Shown: positions 42,842-51,446, counted from the stretch's first letter. The stretch: DNA of 64,000 bases from Pelagibacteraceae bacterium AG-337-G06 (GCA_003282175.1 QBZX01000001.1:32615-96614); one strand, 5' to 3'. The notes: generated from the sequence alone by a model not told the origin. Numbers and translations are program-made.

Positions 42842-42967
42842 TTATTTTTTCTTACCCCAACTATTTCTTTTTCTATTCCTTATCAATGGCGGATAAGTAC
42901 CAGTTGATAAGAATATCTTGATAAATCTCCACTGCAAGAACCATATTTTTTTTAAAACCTGAAACAT
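42842..42967 (-). CDS. Possible short basic protein, 41 aa, hypothetical
   Basis: On the minus strand an ATG at 42967 gives 41 codons: MFQVLKKIWFLQWRFIKIFLSTGTYPPLIRNRKRN and a basic end. The composition, with aromatic and basic residues, could be a real small protein, but the only evidence is the uninterrupted reading and its position in a gene-free stretch. The upstream bases show no good Shine-Dalgarno. It faces the 49-aa ORF tail to tail, 3 nt apart. Confidence 0.25.
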   Translation of the reverse strand: MFQVLKKIWFLQWRFIKIFLSTGTYPPLIRNRKRNSWGKKK

Positions 42968-43036
42968 TCTTAGGATTCTTTTTTTAATTAATTATTTTAA
43001 TTCAATATTTTTGCAAATTCATTATAAATAATCCCT

Positions 43037-43642
43037 ATGAATACCGACATATCATCGTTTAATCATTGGCAAGAGGCTTGGGATCATTTTTATGATAAAG
43101 AAAAAGAGCTGGTTGACTTAGACCCCAATGCCGCACTGGTGTCATCCGTGAGTAGTGATGGTAAGCCCAATGCTAGAGTTATACTTATTAAAGATGTCAG
43201 CCAAGAAGGTTTCACTTTTTATACAAATTATGAGTCACAAAAAGGGAAAGAACTTTTTCATAATTCAGAGGGACATCTAACATGGTACAGCCGTGCACAA
43301 GGAGCTTCAATTAGAGTTCAGGGAAGAGTAGAAAAAATAAATACAAACTTGTCTGATGAGTATTTTTCTTCACGTGATCGTAATGCTCAAATATCAGCAA
43401 GCATTTCAAAACAATCTTATGATGTTGATAGCCGTGAAGTACTGGATAGAGAATTTCAAGAGTTCGCAGATGCACATGAAGGAAAAGAAATAAAAAGACC
43501 CGATCACTGGGGGGGAATAATCATTATACCTTCAAGAGTAGAAGTATGGAAAAGTAGGGATGATTATAAAACTCGACTGCATGATAGAATTGTTTTCACA
43601 CAATCAAATGAAGCATGGATAAAGACCAGACTTTATCCATAG
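43037..43642 (+). CDS. pdxH: Pyridoxamine/pyridoxine 5'-phosphate oxidase
   Basis: PdxH uses FMN and oxygen to make pyridoxal 5'-phosphate. The 201-aa protein has NARVILIKDVSQEGFTFYTNYESQKG (FMN contact), LTWYSRAQGASIRVQGRVEKI, DRNAQISASISKQS and the family end KSRDDYKTRLHDRIVF ... TRLYP. Length is normal. It pairs with pdxA at 15.6 kb to complete much of the PLP pathway. It begins after the gap with two small ORFs and ends 12 nt before the SH3-domain protein gene. Confidence 0.96.
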   Translation: MNTDISSFNHWQEAWDHFYDKEKELVDLDPNAALVSSVSSDGKPNARVILIKDVSQEGFTFYTNYESQKGKELFHNSEGHLTWYSRAQGASIRVQGRVEKINTNLSDEYFSSRDRNAQISASISKQSYDVDSREVLDREFQEFADAHEGKEIKRPDHWGGIIIIPSRVEVWKSRDDYKTRLHDRIVFTQSNEAWIKTRLYP

Positions 43643-43654
43643 ACTCTTTGTGAA

Positions 43655-44161
43655 ATGATAAAAATATTTTTAATTTTCTCTCTTTCTATTCTGTGGTTGC
43701 CTAATGTATCAGCAAATGATTTACCAACACCTCGATGGGTAACTTCAAAAAATACAATCAATTGCCGGGCGTCATATATTACAGATGAAGATGGAAAAGC
43801 TATGGGTTCTATAAAATATCAATATGTAAAAAAATATTTTCCATGGGAAGTTGTAAGGAATATTGATGATCTCTGGGTTCAGGCTAGAGATCCTCTAACT
43901 AATGACTTATGTTTTCTTTTCAGGCCAATTCTATCACCAAAGAGAGCAGCAATTACGAAAGAAGCTGTGTTGGGTTACAATAATCCAGTAGAAAAGAAGG
44001 TCGTGGCTAAAGTTGAAAAAAATGTACATGGCATGATACTCAAAGCGGATTCAGCTTTTATCTTATTTGAGGTTTATTTGGAGGAAGAGGGTAAAAAAAG
44101 TAAATTCTATATTCCAAAAAATAAAGTTTTTGGCATTTATCCAAATGAAATCATCAATTGA
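43655..44161 (+). CDS. Secreted SH3-like domain protein (SH3_3/SH3_4 type)
   Basis: The 168-aa protein has a signal peptide (MIKIFLIFSLSILWLPNVSA). The mature start, NDLPTPRWVTSKNTINCRASY, and the segment KKYFPWEVVRNIDDLWVQARDPLTNDLCFLFRPILSPKRAA follow the layout of the alphaproteobacterial SH3-domain proteins that begin with LP.PRFVS and usually lie in the periplasm. They probably bind the cell wall or other proteins, but no activity is known. The last part (VVAKVEKNVHGMILKADSAFILF) is less similar to the family. It starts 12 nt after pdxH and is 22 nt before the small ORF that precedes the ExoI-like gene. Confidence 0.7.
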   Translation: MIKIFLIFSLSILWLPNVSANDLPTPRWVTSKNTINCRASYITDEDGKAMGSIKYQYVKKYFPWEVVRNIDDLWVQARDPLTNDLCFLFRPILSPKRAAITKEAVLGYNNPVEKKVVAKVEKNVHGMILKADSAFILFEVYLEEEGKKSKFYIPKNKVFGIYPNEIIN

Positions 44162-44183
44162 GTGGTTTGAATATACACTAATT

Positions 44184-44459
44184 ATGTCTAGTAAACTTGA
44201 ACAAGATATCTCAAAACTTGATTATTTATTAAATCAAATAAAGGAACCAATAGTTTGTGTTAAATGCTCAGATGAATTAACTCAAGGCCTAACGGATGCA
44301 AAATCTATTCAAGATTATTCAAGAATCGATGTAGGTTTTACTGATCGAGGGCTTCAAATTTGGTGTCAAAGGCATCAATTAAATATTTGTCACATTAATT
44401 TTGAAGGAAAAACGCCTGAAGCAGATTTCAGGTGCTTAGAAAAAAGAATAAATAAATGA
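44184..44459 (+). CDS. Conserved-looking small protein, 91 aa, unknown function
   Basis: The track begins the ORF at a TTG within the SH3 gene (44067); the ATG at 44184 is used because it gives a clean start, MSSKLEQDISKLDYLLNQ, 22 nt after the SH3 stop. The 91-aa protein has a CVKCSD motif, CQRHQLNICHINFEG and a final DFRCLEKR, giving several Cys and His that could bind metal or form disulfides. I do not recognise a named family. It overlaps the ExoI-like gene by 4 nt (ATGA), so the pair is probably translated together. Whether it has a role in DNA repair cannot be judged. Confidence 0.6.
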   Translation: MSSKLEQDISKLDYLLNQIKEPIVCVKCSDELTQGLTDAKSIQDYSRIDVGFTDRGLQIWCQRHQLNICHINFEGKTPEADFRCLEKRINK

Positions 44460-45880
44460 AATATATTTTTTGGGATTTAGAGACATCAACATTGAACGCA
44501 GCTTATGGATCCATCGTTCAGGCAGCAGCTATATGCACTGACGAAGACTTTAATATCATTGACCAATTTGATTTGAGAGGTCGAATGAAGAGGGAATATC
44601 CTGTTCCTTCAGCAAAGGCATTATTAGTTAATGGTGTTTCTATTGATCAATTAAAGAATCATGAAAATTCAAACTTTAGTTTAATTGCTCAAATACAAAG
44701 TAAATTATTATCTTGGGGTGAGTGCCTTTTCATAGGATATAATTCAATTTCATTTGATGACATGCACCTAAGGCAATCTCTGTACCAATCAGCTTTGCCA
44801 CCTTACATCACAAATACAAATGGCAACAAAAGAGGAGATGCGATGAAACTTCTTCATTCTGCAGCAGCAGTTTATCCAAACGCTTTTGTGAGACCACTTG
44901 ACGATAATACTGGTAAAATTACTTTCAGATTAGAAAAGTTTGCTGCAGCAAACGGAATAGAACACTCAAAGGCCCATGACGCTCTATCAGATGTTGAAGC
45001 TACTTTGGGTGTCTGTAAGCTTATAAAAGACCGGTGTAACGATGTATGGGAAAGTTCATTAAAAACTGCATCAAAACAAGACCTCTATAAATTTGTTGAT
45101 CAAGATAAAGTATTTTGTGCGAGCAGATTTTTCAGAGGAAAAGAATACACGCATGGCCTCGCCTTTATTACCAAGGATCCATCATATGAAAATCATGTCT
45201 ACTGCTTTGATTTGTCTATCGATCCAGATTATGTTTTTGATTTAGAAAGGGCAGAGCTTAAGAAAATGTTCAAGGGTAAAAATAAGTGTTTCCATATGAT
45301 TAAAGCAAACGAACAGCCAATTTTATTAGACGAGGATTACCTCTTTAGGTCAGAAGATTATAAAGATCTTTCACCTGAAATTGTAAATGAGCGTATGAAA
45401 AAAATAAGAGGGAACAAAAATTTCATAGAAAAATTTACAAACCTTCTTTTAGACAAAGGTGAAGATAGAGAACTTACTAAGGACCAAACTGAAAAACCTA
45501 TTGAGGAGCAAATTTATAATGGCTTTCCAAGTTCAAAAGATAATTATCTGATGTCTGATTTTCATGCTGCTGAGTGGGATAAGAAGTACGAAATTGCGGA
45601 AAAAATAACTGACAATCGTTCGAAGGAATTTGCAAAAAGAGTAATTTACAATGAAAAACCTGAGTTTTTACCTGAACAAGAAGTTAAGAATCGCGATAAA
45701 ATAATAGCTGAGAAAGTACTTTCAATGGACAAATGTTCATGGAATACAATTCCAGGAGCAATGAGTGAAATTGATGATCTAAGAGAAAGTGAAGATAAAA
45801 TTGATATGGATCGTTTGGAAGAAATTGATTCGTATATTCAAGAACTGGATATATATCATAGGGAAAAATTAGATGGATAA
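44456..45880 (+). CDS. sbcB: ExoI-like 3'-5' exodeoxyribonuclease
   Basis: The 474-aa protein has a DEDD exonuclease domain in residues about 1-190: FWDLETSTLN (Asp7, Glu9), IGYNSISFDDMHLRQSLYQ, and the third motif with EHSKAHDALSDVEATLG, i.e. the HxxxxD type. The segment GNKRGDAMKLLHSAAAVYP is characteristic of exonuclease I. The C-terminal half, with KTASKQDLYKFVDQDKVFCASRF, is an ExoI-type extension. ExoI degrades single-stranded DNA from 3' ends in repair and recombination. It overlaps rmuC by 8 nt. ExoI is mostly known from gammaproteobacteria, so its presence here is notable. Confidence 0.85.
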   Translation: MKYIFWDLETSTLNAAYGSIVQAAAICTDEDFNIIDQFDLRGRMKREYPVPSAKALLVNGVSIDQLKNHENSNFSLIAQIQSKLLSWGECLFIGYNSISFDDMHLRQSLYQSALPPYITNTNGNKRGDAMKLLHSAAAVYPNAFVRPLDDNTGKITFRLEKFAAANGIEHSKAHDALSDVEATLGVCKLIKDRCNDVWESSLKTASKQDLYKFVDQDKVFCASRFFRGKEYTHGLAFITKDPSYENHVYCFDLSIDPDYVFDLERAELKKMFKGKNKCFHMIKANEQPILLDEDYLFRSEDYKDLSPEIVNERMKKIRGNKNFIEKFTNLLLDKGEDRELTKDQTEKPIEEQIYNGFPSSKDNYLMSDFHAAEWDKKYEIAEKITDNRSKEFAKRVIYNEKPEFLPEQEVKNRDKIIAEKVLSMDKCSWNTIPGAMSEIDDLRESEDKIDMDRLEEIDSYIQELDIYHREKLDG

Positions 45881-46871
45881 TTTAACAGGGCTTATTTTAT
45901 TTATTTATGGTCTTATCATTGGTGCAGCAATTACTTATTTTTTATTGAAACGTAAAATATCAAATAATGATGAAGATAAAAGTTTATCTGATGTAAAAGA
46001 AATGGTTAAAGATCTCAGTAATCAAATTTCTCTTAAAGAAGGAAAAGATGAAGAACGCTATGATTTGATAAATAAGCTTACAGCAGCATTTACAGGGAAT
46101 TCTAAGAAGCAAGGAATTGCAGGAGAGATTTTATTATTAAATATATTGCAGCAGTCAGGTTTTAGAGAAGGCAAAGATTTTGAAGTACAGAAAAAATATA
46201 ATGATGAAATTGATGGAGAGTTCAAAAAAAAATATCCAGATATTATTCTACATTTACCTGATAATAGAGATTTAGTTATTGATTCAAAAATATCACTTAG
46301 TGCATGGCAAGATTATTGTAATGCTGATAATGAATTTACAAAGATTGATGCTCATAAAAGACATATTCAATCAATACGAACTCACATTAAAAAACTAAGT
46401 GAAGTAAATTATCAAAAAATTTATGAAATTAAAACACTTGATGCGGTGGTGATGTTTATGCCTTACGAAAGTGCTTTTGAGTCAATGTTAGATAAAGTTG
46501 AAGAGGTAATTCTTGAAGCTAATAAATTTAAAATTATTTTAGCAAGCCCTTCAACATTGATCTCGGTACTAAAAATAATTGATAACATGTGGTCTATTAA
46601 TGAGAGAAATAAGAATGCCGACTCGATCGCAAGCACCGCATTAGAAATTTATGCGCAAGTTGAAAAAGTCTATTCTGCCTTCGAAAATGCTGGATATGAA
46701 CTTAATAAATCAATGGGTTCAATCGAGACAGCCAAATCAAGATTGAGGGATGGAAAGGGAAGCTTGGTATCCAGAGTTAAGAAAATGCTTAAATTAGGTG
46801 GTTTGAAACCAGATAAGGAAATTCCTGACTTTGAAGAAAATGAAGTTACAAAAATAAAAAAAATTAAGTAA
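45873..46871 (+). CDS. rmuC: RmuC-family DNA recombination protein
   Basis: The 332-aa protein has an N-terminal membrane helix (TGLILFIYGLIIGAAITYFLL) and a helical stretch, then the RmuC core: SKKQGIAGEILLLNILQQSGFREG, KKYPDIILHLPDNRDLVIDSKISLSAWQDY, and a late MWSINERNKNADSIASTALEIYAQVEKV. The core has a nuclease-like fold with a DSKxS motif, and the protein limits certain DNA rearrangements in E. coli. Here it is short of the usual coiled region but otherwise complete. It shares an 8-nt overlap with the ExoI-like gene. Confidence 0.92.
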   Translation: MDNLTGLILFIYGLIIGAAITYFLLKRKISNNDEDKSLSDVKEMVKDLSNQISLKEGKDEERYDLINKLTAAFTGNSKKQGIAGEILLLNILQQSGFREGKDFEVQKKYNDEIDGEFKKKYPDIILHLPDNRDLVIDSKISLSAWQDYCNADNEFTKIDAHKRHIQSIRTHIKKLSEVNYQKIYEIKTLDAVVMFMPYESAFESMLDKVEEVILEANKFKIILASPSTLISVLKIIDNMWSINERNKNADSIASTALEIYAQVEKVYSAFENAGYELNKSMGSIETAKSRLRDGKGSLVSRVKKMLKLGGLKPDKEIPDFEENEVTKIKKIK

Positions 46872-46909
46872 ATTCAATAGTTTAATAACGTTTTTAGCGG
46901 CCTTTAGTC

Positions 46910-46938
46910 TTGACTTTAGTCCTCTCCGTACTTAAATT
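46910..46938 (+). promoter_or_regulatory. Predicted promoter of trxA
   Basis: TTGACT (46910-46915), 17-nt spacer, TAAATT (46933-46938). The -35 matches five of six bases and the -10 four of six. It lies 26 nt before the trxA ATG, with a GAAAGGAAC ribosome-binding stretch between. Confidence 0.5.
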
Positions 46939-46964
46939 ACAACCAACTTAAGAAAGGAACTACT

Positions 46965-47288
46965 ATGGCTACGAAAAATATTACAGACGCAACTTTTGAG
47001 GAAGAAGTTTTAAAATCTGATAAACCTGTTGTACTCGATTTTTGGGCGCCTTGGTGTGGTCCTTGTAAAATGATTGGTCCATCTTTAGAAGAAATCTCAG
47101 ATGAAATGGCTGATAAGATTACTGTTGCTAAAGTCAACATTGATGAGAATCCAGAAACGCCAACTAAATATGGTGTAAGAGGGATCCCAACAATGCTTGT
47201 ATTTAAAAATGGTGAAGCTGCAGCAACTAAAGTTGGAGCTGTATCAAAGACAGCTATTGTTGAGTGGATTGAAGATTCAATCGCTTAA
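46965..47288 (+). CDS. trxA: Thioredoxin
   Basis: The 107-aa protein has the redox site FWAPWCGPCKM (Cys31, Cys34) and the cis-proline segment GVRGIPTMLVFKNGE. It is the cytoplasmic disulfide reductant used by ribonucleotide reductase and other enzymes. A clear AGGAAC lies before the ATG. It is convergent with folC, overlapping by 4 nt; trxA next to folC and accD is a typical alphaproteobacterial order. A predicted promoter is directly upstream. Confidence 0.97.
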   Translation: MATKNITDATFEEEVLKSDKPVVLDFWAPWCGPCKMIGPSLEEISDEMADKITVAKVNIDENPETPTKYGVRGIPTMLVFKNGEAAATKVGAVSKTAIVEWIEDSIA

Positions 47289-48571
47289 TTAACTTCTAAA
47301 ACTTTTCCAGCAAGATATAGAGAACCGCAGATTAATATGCGCGTATTCTCATTTGCCTCGTTAACATTTTTTACTGCTTCGGAAATTGAACTTGAAATTG
47401 TAACTTTGGCACATTGATCTTCTAGTTTATTTTTGAGTTCATCTGCTGGAATTGCATTTTCTTCACTCGGAATCGTTATCGTTGTAATTGAGAAGCAATC
47501 GCTAAATTGTCTTATATAGGCTATAGGATCTTTTGTATTAATCATTCCAATAATAATGCATAACTTTTTTTCTGGCAAATTCTTAAGTGTCTTGTTCAAA
47601 TTAAATGCAGCATCTACATTATGTGATCCATCTAAGTAAAGCTCATTTGATGACTTCAATTTTGAACATAACTTGCCATCCTTTATTTTTTGCATTCGGC
47701 CGGGGAAATAAATAGATTTATATTTTTGCTCTTTTAAAAATTTTTTTACTTCTATATTTGGCAACTGAGAAACCACAGCAATTGCAAGTCCAATATTTTT
47801 CTTTTGAAATTCATTTTGATCATCAAAATTAGAAAATTCTATTGTACTTGTACTGTCCTCATAAATGAGGGAGCCATTTTGTTCCGTTATGTTCCAGTGT
47901 ATTCCATGAGCAAAAACAGGAGCTTCATTATGCTCTGCTTGATTTATCAACATCTCTTTTGCTTCCGGAAAGGGTTGATATCCAATTATTGCTGGAGTCT
48001 TAGGCTTAATAATACCAGATTTTTCAAATGCAATTTTCTCAATACTACTTCCCAGGAAATCCTGGTGATCGAAAGATATTGAGGAAATTATTGAGATTAA
48101 TGGGTCTATTACATTACTGCTATCAAGTCTTCCGCCAAGCCCTACCTCTAACAGAGTATAGTCAGTATGCGAAGTTGATGCCGCCTCAAAAAATGCTCCA
48201 GAAGTGCTTTCAAAAAAAGTTATTTCTGAACCTTCATTTATGTTTTTAATTTTGTTTAAAAGATTAAATAATTCGTCATTTGTTATTTGTTTATCATTTA
48301 ATTCAAAACGTTCATTAAATCTGATCAGATGAGGAGATATGTAGGCATTGGTGGACTTATTATTGTACCTGAGTATTTCTTGAATAAATCTTAGTGTAGA
48401 ATATTTACCATTAGTACCTGCTATATGCAATATATTGTTAATTTTCTTTTGTGGATTTCCTAACTTATTTAAAAGTATTTTAATTCGACCCAAAGAAAGA
48501 TCGATTTTCTTAGGGTGTAGATTTAATAATTCTTCTAAAAGATTATCGATTTGAACATTAGAGATACTCAA
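47285..48571 (-). CDS. folC: Folylpolyglutamate/dihydrofolate synthase with altered P-loop
   Basis: FolC adds glutamates to folates and makes dihydrofolate. The start is a TTG at 48571, which follows the accD stop directly, and the N-terminus LLNLHPKKIDLSLGRI is normal. The P-loop reads AGTNGKYST with Lys56 and Tyr57 where homologues have GTNGKGS or GTNGKGT. Other motifs, FESTSGAFFEAAS, LEVGLGGRLDSSNV and YLDGSHNVDAA, are intact. Position between accD and trxA is the standard place. So this is FolC by context, but the Tyr in the P-loop is a departure worth testing. 428 aa is normal. Confidence 0.92.
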   Translation of the reverse strand: MSISNVQIDNLLEELLNLHPKKIDLSLGRIKILLNKLGNPQKKINNILHIAGTNGKYSTLRFIQEILRYNNKSTNAYISPHLIRFNERFELNDKQITNDELFNLLNKIKNINEGSEITFFESTSGAFFEAASTSHTDYTLLEVGLGGRLDSSNVIDPLISIISSISFDHQDFLGSSIEKIAFEKSGIIKPKTPAIIGYQPFPEAKEMLINQAEHNEAPVFAHGIHWNITEQNGSLIYEDSTSTIEFSNFDDQNEFQKKNIGLAIAVVSQLPNIEVKKFLKEQKYKSIYFPGRMQKIKDGKLCSKLKSSNELYLDGSHNVDAAFNLNKTLKNLPEKKLCIIIGMINTKDPIAYIRQFSDCFSITTITIPSEENAIPADELKNKLEDQCAKVTISSSISEAVKNVNEANENTRILICGSLYLAGKVLEVN

Positions 48572-49426
48572 TTAAGCAACTCGTTTTAATAACAGTGAAA
48601 TAATTTGAGATAATTTATCTCTTAAATCTTTTCTATGTACTACTTGATCTATAAATCCATGATCAAGCAAATATTCAGATCGCTGGAAACCATCAGGAAG
48701 AGTTTCACCTACAGTATTTGATATAACTCTGGGTCCAGCAAAACAAATTAGTGCATTCGGTTCAGCCAATGTAACAGATCCAAGCGATCCAAATGAAGCA
48801 GTTACCCCGCCACTTGTTGGATTAGTATTTACTACGATGTAAGGTAATTTAGCATCCTTAACCATTTGACAGGCAATAGTTGTCTTTGGAAGAGATTGAA
48901 GTGAGTGTTGATTTTCATCCATTCTTGCTCCACCTGAGCAGGTAAAAATAATTAATGGTGTATGATTTGTTACTGAATGCTCTGCAGCTTTTATCATGGC
49001 CTCTGCAGCAGAAGCCCCAACTGAGCCCCCCATGAAGTGAAAATTCTGAGCGGCAATTGTTACATTAATATTATCCATTTTGCCAAACCCGATCAAAAAA
49101 CAATCGTCCATACCTGTTTTTGAGCGAGCCTCATTGAACCTTTCTTTGTAAGTTTTGAGAGCTTTGAAATTTAAAGGGTCGCTAAAACCTGAGGGATATT
49201 TTATTTCCTCAAAAACTCCACCATCAAAGAGACCTTTAAACCTAGCACGGGGGTGTATTTGCAAATGCTCGTCGCAATTGGGACATACAAATAATGTTGA
49301 TTCAAGATCACTTGAATAAAGCATAGTTTGGCACTGAGGACATTTAATCCAGGAATTCTCAGCGATATCAAAACTTTTTTTCTTACGTGGAAAAACTTTT
49401 GATATTGTTCTGGTAAGCCAATTCAT
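48572..49426 (-). CDS. accD: Acetyl-CoA carboxylase carboxyltransferase beta subunit
   Basis: AccD forms half of the carboxyltransferase that makes malonyl-CoA. The 284-aa protein has the N-terminal zinc ribbon (Cys29, Cys32, Cys48, Cys51 in CPQC and CPNCDEH), then FMGGSVGASAAEAM and the acyl-CoA site IIFTCSGGARMDE, and GGVTASFGSLGSV. AccA is not in the window. It overlaps the trpA stop by 4 nt and continues into folC without a gap, as in other alphaproteobacteria. Confidence 0.96.
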   Translation of the reverse strand: MNWLTRTISKVFPRKKKSFDIAENSWIKCPQCQTMLYSSDLESTLFVCPNCDEHLQIHPRARFKGLFDGGVFEEIKYPSGFSDPLNFKALKTYKERFNEARSKTGMDDCFLIGFGKMDNINVTIAAQNFHFMGGSVGASAAEAMIKAAEHSVTNHTPLIIFTCSGGARMDENQHSLQSLPKTTIACQMVKDAKLPYIVVNTNPTSGGVTASFGSLGSVTLAEPNALICFAGPRVISNTVGETLPDGFQRSEYLLDHGFIDQVVHRKDLRDKLSQIISLLLKRVA

Positions 49427-50217
49427 GATTTTAATTTATTTGCAAGTTTTTTAACCATTGCACCAATATTAGTAGCTGGATTCTTTCCTTCCTTCACTGA
49501 CTTAGCTATTTCCCTGCAAAGAGCAGATCCTACAACACAAGCATCGGTGTCTCTAAAGTCTGCAATTGTTTCATCAGTAATGCCGAATCCAATAATACAT
49601 TTTTTTTCAGGTGCTATTCTCTTAATCAAATTAAATCTGTCCTTGATTTCAGTTGGACTTACTTTTAATTTTTGCCCAGTGGTAGATAACATAGAAATAT
49701 AGTAAACGACATCATGAGCATCGTTCAAAATCAATTTTAGTCTCTCCTCATTCGTTGTAGGACAAAGTAGTTGAATGAAATCTATATTATTTTTTTTACA
49801 TTTAGCAGCAAAATTAAGATTAAGAGGCCATGGCCAATCCACACAAATAATTCCCGCCACCTTACTTTCTACGCACTTACTTAAAAAATCTTCTTCACCG
49901 TATGACATTATTTTATTTTGATAAGTCATTATGATTACATTCGTATCAAACTCATCTCTTAATGTTTTAATTATATCAAATACATCGTCTGTTCTTATGC
50001 CATTAGAAAGAGCTCTGTATGTGCCATCTTGAATTGCACCTCCATCACCAATGTTTGCACCATGGCCCAAGCCACATTCAATAATATCTGCTCCTGATCG
50101 GGCTATTTCCCTGAAAATTTCAAGCGAAGTTTCCTTATTTGGGTCTCCGCCAACTGTATAGGTTAAGAAAGCTGTATTATTTTGATCAAATGCATTTAAT
50201 AATTGTGAGTTAGTCAT
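49423..50217 (-). CDS. trpA: Tryptophan synthase alpha chain, divergent
   Basis: TrpA splits indole-3-glycerol phosphate to indole. The 264-aa barrel keeps the catalytic Glu47 (ADIIECGLG; Glu49 in E. coli) and Asp58 (GDGGAIQDG; Asp60), and the loop-6 Thr in STTGQK. But the stretch between them reads GHGANIGDGG where the usual sequence has PFSDPLADGP, and loop 6 reads SMLSTTG instead of SRAGVTG. The place between trpB and accD is canonical and it overlaps both by 4 nt. It is probably functional, but diverged together with trpB. Confidence 0.85.
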   Translation of the reverse strand: MTNSQLLNAFDQNNTAFLTYTVGGDPNKETSLEIFREIARSGADIIECGLGHGANIGDGGAIQDGTYRALSNGIRTDDVFDIIKTLRDEFDTNVIIMTYQNKIMSYGEEDFLSKCVESKVAGIICVDWPWPLNLNFAAKCKKNNIDFIQLLCPTTNEERLKLILNDAHDVVYYISMLSTTGQKLKVSPTEIKDRFNLIKRIAPEKKCIIGFGITDETIADFRDTDACVVGSALCREIAKSVKEGKNPATNIGAMVKKLANKLKS

Positions 50218-51446
50218 ATCTTATATCCTAAACGTTCAGCTATTATTCTAGAGTCCTTCGCGGAATCTCCACAAGAGTCAACTACAATAATAGTGTTCTT
50301 ACTTAAAGATGGTGCAATTTTTATTGCTTCAGCAAAAGCATGAGAAGGCTCTAGTGAAGGACTTACAAAACCTTCCATTTTACTTACCAATTGAAAAGCA
50401 TTAATTGCTTCCTCATCAGTTGCAGAGGTATATCTTGCTCTACCAGACTCTTTAAGGAAACAGTGTAATGGCGAAACACCTGGATAGTCTAAACCCGCAC
50501 TAATAGATGCTGTTTCTTCAATCTCTCCCTGATTATCTTGGATAACATATTGTGTTGCTCCGTGAAGCACCCCTAAAGGAGAATTATTGGTAAGAGGGGC
50601 TGCATGCATTAAGGACCCTTCAGGTCCGCCAGCTTCCACGCCAATCAATTCAACATTCTCGTAATCTATCCATTCATTCCAAAAGCCTGCAGCTGAGGAC
50701 CCACCACCAACACAGTTAATCAGTTTCATATCTTTAGGAATATCTCCAAATTCATCAATCACTTGTTTTTTCATTTCACGAGAAATTTGAGCAGTAGACC
50801 ATGCGCAGATTTTTACGAATATTGTCGGTCCAACCGTACTACCTACACACATGTGTGCTTGCTCGTTTTCACTAGTCCACCATCTCATGCATTCAGAAAC
50901 AGCATCAACAAGAGTTTGAGAACCTGAGTCAACGGGTATGACATCTGCGCCATAACTTCTCATTGAAAATACATTAATGGATTGTCGCTCGATATCTTTA
51001 GAGCCCATAAATATTTTACATTTCAAATTAAATTTAGCAGCTGCCATACTTAACATCTTTCCTGCATAACCTGCGCCTGTATCTCCACCGATATAAGTTT
51101 TTCCTAATCTCTTACAGATAAGACTATGAACTACTGCATTATATGCCTTATGCGCACCACCAGTTGCTTTTGAAACAAGCTTACAATAAATTTGTGCACC
51201 ACCAAGATGATTAGTTAGATTTTCAAGTTTTATAAAAGGAGTTGGAGCTCCTATAAAGTTTTTAAAGTAAAAATCCCTTTCCGCAATAAAGGTTTCGTCA
51301 TTCCTAAGTTTCTCAAACTCTTCAGTTAATTCCTCAATTGGGTGATATAAACTTTCTGCAATCTGATTTCCACCAAACTTTCCTCCCCAGTAACCATTTT
51401 CATCGTGCTGATCAATAAGTGGAATACCCTTTTGTAATTCGATCAT
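50214..51446 (-). CDS. trpB: Tryptophan synthase beta chain-like enzyme, atypical active site
   Basis: TrpB joins indole and serine with PLP. The 410-aa protein keeps the PLP Lys100 (GGAHKAYN), the phosphate loop VGGGSSAAG, and GLDYPGVSP. Several residues are changed: the canonical catalytic Glu in AETGAGQHG is Asp122 in GGDTGAGYAG, the Gln-His after it are Tyr127-Ala128, and the late NLSGRGDKD is DSCGDSAKD, so the Ser near the cofactor nitrogen appears to be Cys. It lies in the standard trpF-trpB-trpA order and overlaps both by 4 nt. Either the lineage has drifted or the substrate set has changed. The call rests on context and family. Confidence 0.85.
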   Translation of the reverse strand: MIELQKGIPLIDQHDENGYWGGKFGGNQIAESLYHPIEELTEEFEKLRNDETFIAERDFYFKNFIGAPTPFIKLENLTNHLGGAQIYCKLVSKATGGAHKAYNAVVHSLICKRLGKTYIGGDTGAGYAGKMLSMAAAKFNLKCKIFMGSKDIERQSINVFSMRSYGADVIPVDSGSQTLVDAVSECMRWWTSENEQAHMCVGSTVGPTIFVKICAWSTAQISREMKKQVIDEFGDIPKDMKLINCVGGGSSAAGFWNEWIDYENVELIGVEAGGPEGSLMHAAPLTNNSPLGVLHGATQYVIQDNQGEIEETASISAGLDYPGVSPLHCFLKESGRARYTSATDEEAINAFQLVSKMEGFVSPSLEPSHAFAEAIKIAPSLSKNTIIVVDSCGDSAKDSRIIAERLGYKI

